Of a stretch of 10,464 bases of DNA, positions 6,633 through 10,464 are shown one piece after another (the first letter of the stretch is position 1; each line of letters opens with the position of its first letter). The position numbers were made by a program, and so were the translations under genes. Under the pieces are notes generated by a model that was given only the letters and a program-made list of their open reading frames with translations, had not been told where the DNA came from and ran no database searches. This DNA comes from Gammaproteobacteria bacterium UBA3498 (lineage in GTDB: Bacteria > Pseudomonadota > Gammaproteobacteria > Pseudomonadales > Pseudohongiellaceae), in contig DFQD01000230.1 of assembly GCA_002377605.1 (NCBI GenBank), positions 10,110 through 20,573 on the forward strand. The letters are read 5' to 3'.

Positions 6633-7535
6633 ATGAGCGCGCAAAACCCCCAGTCATTGGATCAGTTTTTAATTCAATGTCAAAAGCGAGTCGAGTATTC
6701 TCTGGAAAAAACACTCTCTCGATCTATTCCCAGCAATAAACTAAAAAAGGCGATGCGTTATGCCTGTCTCGATGGTGGCAAACGTATCCGCCCAGTGCTT
6801 GTTTATGCCAGTGCCCAGGCCGTAGATGCGTCAATGAATGATGCAGACATGGCCGCCTGCGCAGTTGAACTTATTCACAGCTATTCACTGGTACATGATG
6901 ACTTACCGGCAATGGATGATGATGATTTAAGAAGAGGCAAACCGAGTGTCCACAAGGCTTTTAATGAAGCTACTGCCATTCTTGTAGGAGATGCACTGCA
7001 AGCACTCGCATTTCAATGTTTGGCTGAACAGAACAACGCACTCTCAGCAGAAACTAAATTACTCATGACGACTATGTTGGCAGAAGCAGCTGGAGCTTTC
7101 GGAATGACCGCTGGTCAGACATTAGATCTTGAAGCAAGCGGTACTCGCGTGGAATTGAATGAACTGGAAACTTTACATCGCCTAAAAACCGGCTCGTTGA
7201 TTAAGGCCAGTGTGAGAATGGGGGCGCTATGTAATCCGCAATGTAGTGAAGCGCAGTTATGTGCTCTAGAGCAATATGCTGACAATATAGGGCTCGCATT
7301 TCAGGTGCAGGACGACATTCTGGATGAAATTGGCGACACCGATACACTCGGTAAGCCACAAGGCTCAGATAGAGCTCAGACTAAACCCACCTATGTCAGT
7401 TTGCTGGGCCTGGGTAACGCTAAAACTAAAGCGGCTGAACTAGCCAATAATGCCATCCTAGCAATCGAAGGAATTTCTACATCTGCTAATAGTCTGCGGG
7501 ATTTAGCAAACTATATTGTGAACCGAATTCATTGA
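6633..7535 (+). CDS. ispA: Farnesyl diphosphate synthase ((2E,6E)-FPP synthase)
   Basis: IspA condenses isopentenyl diphosphate with dimethylallyl and geranyl diphosphate to make C15 farnesyl diphosphate in the cytoplasm, feeding ubiquinone, undecaprenyl phosphate and other prenyl products. The 300-residue protein has GGKRIRP at 48-54, the first aspartate-rich motif DDLPAMD at 89-95 with RRGKP following, a GD dyad at 119-120, KTGSL at 185-189, and the second motif QDDILD at 226-231. Y84 and S85 upstream of the first motif, and two residues inserted within it, match bacterial type II FPP synthases such as E. coli IspA, so C15 is the expected chain length. It lies eight bases after xseB and 87 bases before dxs. 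Its Shine-Dalgarno is weak, suggesting translation coupled to xseB. Confidence 0.97.
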   Translation: MSAQNPQSLDQFLIQCQKRVEYSLEKTLSRSIPSNKLKKAMRYACLDGGKRIRPVLVYASAQAVDASMNDADMAACAVELIHSYSLVHDDLPAMDDDDLRRGKPSVHKAFNEATAILVGDALQALAFQCLAEQNNALSAETKLLMTTMLAEAAGAFGMTAGQTLDLEASGTRVELNELETLHRLKTGSLIKASVRMGALCNPQCSEAQLCALEQYADNIGLAFQVQDDILDEIGDTDTLGKPQGSDRAQTKPTYVSLLGLGNAKTKAAELANNAILAIEGISTSANSLRDLANYIVNRIH

Positions 7536-7622
7536 TTGACGGGAGCTGCAGGCTGATTTACTGTACGCGGCCTGTTGCCCGATTAATTTAAAAACTGGCA
7601 CAGCTAGAGTTGAAATACACTG

Positions 7623-9533
7623 ATGTTAGACGAAATTCCATTAACGCGACCGGATATCCCTCTATTAGACCAGATCCAAAGCCCCGCAGATCTTAAAGAA
7701 CTTGAAATAGACCAGCTAGAGGCCCTCGCGGAAGAGCTGCGGTTATTTCTGCTTTATTCTGTTGGTCAGACTGGTGGACATTTTGGCGCCGGACTGGGGG
7801 TCGTCGAACTCACTATTGCCTTGCATTACGTATTTAACACACCTAAAGATCGCCTTATTTGGGACGTTGGCCACCAGGCCTATCCCCACAAGATTTTAAC
7901 TGGCCGGCGTGAAGAAATGCTTACAATGCGTCAGGCTGGGGGTCTTGCCGCTTTTCCTAATCGTGAGGAGAGTGAATATGACCAATTTGGTGTGGGTCAT
8001 TCCAGTACTTCAATCAGTGCAATTCTCGGAATGACGATTGCCGCTCGTATGCAGAATCAAGATCGCCATAACATCGCTGTGATAGGTGACGGCGCCATGA
8101 CGGCAGGCATGGCCTTCGAAGCTTTAAATCACGCCGGGCATTTAGATGACAATGTTTTGGTCATCCTTAACGATAACAATATGTCTATCTCCAACAACAT
8201 TGGCGGCTTATCCAGTTACTTTGCTCGCATGTGGGCAAGCAAGCCCTACAATTTTTTACGCACAGGATCAAAAAGAGTCCTCGCTAAAATTCCTAAGGCC
8301 CTAAGTACAGCTCACCGAGCAGAAGAATACATGAAAGGTATGGTTTCTCCAGGGACGTTGTTTGAAGAAATCGGTTTTAATTACATCGGCCTAATTGACG
8401 GGCACGATGTAACGGGCTTGGTGGAAATTCTTAAAAACATTAAAACGCTGCGCGGTCCGCAACTACTGCATATAGTTACCCAAAAAGGCAAAGGGTACTC
8501 CAAATCTGAAAACGATCCATTCGGTATGCATGCCTTGGGTAAGATTGAAGCTAATGCCAGTGAAACGGAGGCGAAAATTACTCCAGCTAACGCTATCCCG
8601 ACTTACTCGCAAGTATTTGGATCATGGATCTGTGACTTAGCCGCAATTGATGACAAAGTGGTCGGAATTACCCCCGCTATGGGTGAAGGCTCTGGTATGA
8701 AAAAGTTTGCCCAACAATACCCAGAGAAATTTCATGACGTCGCCATAGCTGAACAGCATGCTGTTACTTTTGCCGCGGGAATGGCCTGCGATGGAATTAA
8801 ACCAATCGTCGCCATTTATTCAACCTTTCTGCAACGAGCCTATGATCAGTTGATTCACGATGTGGCACTACAGAATTTGAATGTTTTGTTCGCGGTAGAC
8901 AGAGCTGGTTTGGTGGGCGAAGATGGACCAACCCATGCAGGTAGTTTCGATCTGACTTATCTGCGTTGCATTCCGAATATGTTAGTGATGGCCCCTAGTG
9001 ATGAGAATGAAACCTATAAGTTACTTTCCACTGGTTACGCTTACAACGGACCCGCAGCCGTGCGCTATCCGAGAGGTAAAGGGCCTGGCGTAACAATTGA
9101 GAAGCATCTGAAAGCAGTTGAAATCGGTAAGGGCGTAATTCGGAGAAAAGGTCGTTCAATCGTCATCCTGGCGTTTGGCAGTATGGTTATACCGGCACTG
9201 GAATGTGCTGACAGAATTAATGCAACAGTTGCGGACATGCGCTTCGTTAAACCTATAGACGAAGAATTGATTGGGGACATGGCAACTTCACATCAGTTGA
9301 TTGTAACTATCGAAGAAAACACAGTGATGGGTGGTGCTGGTTCGGCAGTTAATGAATTTTTACTCAGCGCAAACTATCAAATCCCAATTCTAAATCTTGG
9401 ACTACCGGACAAATTTCTTGAACATGGCAAAGTTACAGAGATGCTATCCAATGTCGATCTCGATGCTGGAAGCATAACCAATGCGATCAAGAAGAAGTTA
9501 AAAGATTGTAAAATTCAATCTGAAGCAATCTGA
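7623..9533 (+). CDS. dxs: 1-deoxy-D-xylulose-5-phosphate synthase
   Basis: Dxs is the thiamine-diphosphate enzyme that joins pyruvate and glyceraldehyde-3-phosphate to form DXP with CO2 release, the first and often rate-setting step of the MEP pathway; DXP also feeds thiamine and pyridoxal synthesis. The 636-residue length is close to E. coli Dxs (620). Visible are H53 in GGHFG, the ThDP/Mg motif GDGAMTAG at 155-162 with N183 in NDNNMSI, the catalytic glutamate E377 in AIAEQHA, DRAGLVGEDGPTHAG at 426-440 with H438, and the C-terminal transketolase domain from about 500. One unusual residue is M302 in FGMHALGK, where an aromatic residue normally precedes the conserved histidine. The ATG lacks a strong Shine-Dalgarno. 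No intrinsic terminator is evident after the stop, so some readthrough into the B12 leader is possible. Confidence 0.98.
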   Translation: MLDEIPLTRPDIPLLDQIQSPADLKELEIDQLEALAEELRLFLLYSVGQTGGHFGAGLGVVELTIALHYVFNTPKDRLIWDVGHQAYPHKILTGRREEMLTMRQAGGLAAFPNREESEYDQFGVGHSSTSISAILGMTIAARMQNQDRHNIAVIGDGAMTAGMAFEALNHAGHLDDNVLVILNDNNMSISNNIGGLSSYFARMWASKPYNFLRTGSKRVLAKIPKALSTAHRAEEYMKGMVSPGTLFEEIGFNYIGLIDGHDVTGLVEILKNIKTLRGPQLLHIVTQKGKGYSKSENDPFGMHALGKIEANASETEAKITPANAIPTYSQVFGSWICDLAAIDDKVVGITPAMGEGSGMKKFAQQYPEKFHDVAIAEQHAVTFAAGMACDGIKPIVAIYSTFLQRAYDQLIHDVALQNLNVLFAVDRAGLVGEDGPTHAGSFDLTYLRCIPNMLVMAPSDENETYKLLSTGYAYNGPAAVRYPRGKGPGVTIEKHLKAVEIGKGVIRRKGRSIVILAFGSMVIPALECADRINATVADMRFVKPIDEELIGDMATSHQLIVTIEENTVMGGAGSAVNEFLLSANYQIPILNLGLPDKFLEHGKVTEMLSNVDLDAGSITNAIKKKLKDCKIQSEAI

Positions 9534-9558
9534 ACACAACCACTGCTTTCTTTCTTGA

Positions 9559-9587
9559 TTGACTGATTCCAGTTTGACGCATAAACT
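9559..9587 (+). promoter_or_regulatory. Candidate sigma-70 promoter for the cobO leader
   Basis: TTGACT at 9559-9564 and TAAACT at 9582-9587 are separated by 17 bases, with five and four matches to consensus. Transcription would start near 9594, just before the riboswitch. A small hairpin TTCCT-TTC-AGGAA (9596-9608) would then sit at the very 5' end of the transcript. The site is predicted by pattern and spacing only. Confidence 0.45.
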
Positions 9588-9611
9588 CATTGCCGTTCCT
9601 TTCAGGAATAT

Positions 9612-9776
9612 AAACATTAGGCGTAATTCATTCTACTAACACAATGACTTGAAATTACTGGGAAGTTGGTGCGATTCCAACACTGCCCCCGCAACGGTGA
9701 TTCGAATCTAGAATTCGGTAAGTCCGATACCAAAACTAATGTTTGCTACATATTGATGCAGCGGAGGGCTACATCA
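9612..9776 (+). ncRNA. Cobalamin (adenosylcobalamin-type) riboswitch aptamer with P13 hairpin
   Basis: The aptamer is closed by a perfect 9-bp P1 helix, AAACATTAG (9612-9620) with CTAATGTTT (9736-9744). Between them lie the conserved core: GGGAA (9660-9664), the GTTGG/CCAAC stem (9665-9669 with 9677-9681) enclosing TGCGATT, the L5 stretch CTGCCCCCGCAACGGT (9683-9698), and a B12-box-like AAGTCCGATACC (9720-9731). Downstream, TGATG (9754-9758) pairs with CATCA (9772-9776) to form P13, whose loop GCGGAGGGC (9761-9769) is complementary to L5 GCCCCCGC (9685-9692) apart from one bulged A. This is the expected L5-L13 kissing interaction of cobalamin riboswitches. The element precedes cobO/btuR, a B12 biosynthesis gene, and should repress it when corrinoid is abundant. 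Confidence 0.93.
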
Positions 9777-9895
9777 GTGGTAGAGCTAATCTTCTTAACT
9801 CTTCTACTTTTCCCCCCACATCATTCATGTAGTCATGATCAATCGCTCTATATCATGACTGGATAAAACGCAGCTATTGAAAATAGGAAGACTAA
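9745..9895 (+). promoter_or_regulatory. Riboswitch expression platform, probably translational
   Basis: This 151-base stretch links the aptamer to cobO. It has no GC-rich hairpin followed by a T-run, so control is more likely by masking the ribosome site. Two elements are visible besides P13. CTACAT and TGATG (9746-9751, 9754-9758) can pair with CATCA and ATGTAG (9819-9823, 9827-9832), which would destroy P13. AGTCATGAT (9831-9839) and ATCATGACT (9852-9860) form a perfect 9-bp hairpin. TCTTCTT (9790-9796) complements the Shine-Dalgarno AGGAAGA (9885-9891) with one G-U pair. The direction of switching is inferred. Confidence 0.55.
9885..9890 (+). promoter_or_regulatory. Shine-Dalgarno of cobO/btuR
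   Basis: AGGAAG lies five bases upstream of the ATG at 9896. It is the strongest plus-strand ribosome site in the window and fixes the start. It is also the likely target of riboswitch-dependent masking. Confidence 0.7.
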
Positions 9896-10464
9896 ATGTC
9901 AAACGATAAAGAGAGAAATACGCGCCATAAGAAGGCGATGCAACGGAAAAAAGAGCATGTCGATAAACGCATCGCTGAAGCGACTGAAGATAAAGGACTA
10001 TTAGTAGTCCTAACCGGAAATGGCAAAGGTAAAAGTTCTTCTGCCTTTGGAATGCTGGCGCGAAGTGTCGGTCATGGTCTTCGCTGTGGCGTGGTCCAAT
10101 TTATCAAAGGATTATGGGATTGCGGTGAACAGAAATTATTTGAACAGAATCCTCTCGTTGAGTTTCATGTTATGAAAACCGGTTTTACTTGGGAAACCCA
10201 AGATCGGGAAAAGGATATAGCGGCTGCCGAAAAGACTTGGGAAAAAGCTGCAGCAATATTGGTTAACGAACAAATCAACCTGGTCATACTTGATGAACTC
10301 ACCTACATGCTCACTTATGGCTATTTAGATAAAGATATGGTGCTTAAAGCGCTGAAGAATAGACCAGCTAACCAGCATATAGTGATAACCGGCCGAAATG
10401 CTTCCAAAGAATTAGTAAAGCTAGCGGACACCGTAAGCGAAGTTGCAGATATCAAACATGCCTT
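9896..10464 (+). CDS. cobO: Corrinoid adenosyltransferase CobO/BtuR (CobA type), 3' end cut by the window
   Basis: The enzyme transfers the adenosyl group of ATP to the cobalt of cob(I)yrinic acid a,c-diamide or related corrinoids, giving the adenosylated cofactor in the cytoplasm. The frame is open from the ATG to the window edge, 189 full codons; the family is about 195-205 residues, so only a short C-terminal tail is missing. Visible are a basic N-terminal helix, the modified P-loop TGNGKGKSSSAFG at about 40-52 (usually GKGKTT), VVQFIKG near 66-72, GFTWETQDR near 96-104, the acidic VILDELTY near 129-136, and HIVITGRNA near 160-168. The serine in place of the usual threonine is conservative. 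It follows a cobalamin riboswitch, which fits feedback by its own product. The alternative symbol btuR is equally defensible. Confidence 0.95.
   Translation, partial: MSNDKERNTRHKKAMQRKKEHVDKRIAEATEDKGLLVVLTGNGKGKSSSAFGMLARSVGHGLRCGVVQFIKGLWDCGEQKLFEQNPLVEFHVMKTGFTWETQDREKDIAAAEKTWEKAAAILVNEQINLVILDELTYMLTYGYLDKDMVLKALKNRPANQHIVITGRNASKELVKLADTVSEVADIKHA

Noticed and set aside
7593..7616. TGGCAC followed by TTGA upstream of dxs as a sigma-54 promoter
   Set aside because: The gap between the two elements is too long for -24/-12 spacing and the second element lacks the GC dinucleotide.
9699..9708. GATTCGAATC, resembling a tRNA T-arm or an operator palindrome
   Set aside because: It lies inside the riboswitch between P1 arms, where a variable peripheral stem (CGAAT/ATTCG) is expected.
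9761..9801. tRNA-like stretch containing AGTGGTAGAGC downstream of the aptamer
   Set aside because: It resembles a tRNA D-arm, but no matching 7-bp acceptor stem, anticodon arm of normal size or T-arm follows; P13 and local hairpins account for it.
9666..9866. A 66-codon open frame across the cobO leader
   Set aside because: It lies wholly on the riboswitch and expression platform, has no Shine-Dalgarno and encodes no recognisable domain; the RNA structure explains the sequence better.

Overview
The window reads as ordinary chromosome of a moderately AT-rich gammaproteobacterium. The best lineage clue is the tight xseB-ispA-dxs order, a classic gammaproteobacterial isoprenoid operon, together with a B12-riboswitch-controlled corrinoid adenosyltransferase. 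No genus can be assigned from what is visible. There is no sign of an insertion sequence, prophage, CRISPR array, tRNA or rRNA.

Layout. Positions 4-666 (minus) encode a 1-Cys peroxiredoxin. Positions 788-2339 (minus) hold three tightly overlapping genes, transcribed in the order GFA-type zinc protein, VTT/TVP38 membrane protein, PmtA-like phospholipid methyltransferase. Divergent from them, 2479-3996 (plus) encodes a stand-alone adenylating ligase resembling the acyl-ACP synthetase half of Aas. It ends in two back-to-back hairpins. Positions 4090-5586 (minus) encode a PepSY-type transmembrane protein that may bind heme, and 5683-6072 (minus) a MAPEG-family membrane protein. A 312-base AT-rich divergent region leads to xseB (6385-6624), ispA (6633-7535) and dxs (7623-9533), all plus. 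A 362-base leader follows, containing a well-formed cobalamin riboswitch (about 9612-9776), then the 5' 569 bases of cobO/btuR, cut by the window end.

How the genes fit together. Dxs makes DXP from pyruvate and glyceraldehyde-3-phosphate at the entry to the MEP pathway, and IspA condenses its C5 products to farnesyl diphosphate. XseB is the small subunit of exonuclease VII; its partner XseA is not in the window. The PmtA-like enzyme, the VTT protein and the Aas-like ligase suggest a membrane-lipid neighbourhood around 0.8-4 kb; this is inference from family resemblance and adjacency. CobO/BtuR adenosylates corrinoids, and its product is the probable ligand of the leader riboswitch.

I found no convincing wholly new system. 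The most interesting signals are the expression platform of the riboswitch, with a readable kissing-loop partner and a mutually exclusive alternative helix; the lipid-remodelling-like gene group; and a direct repeat in the divergent control region at 2.37-2.43 kb.
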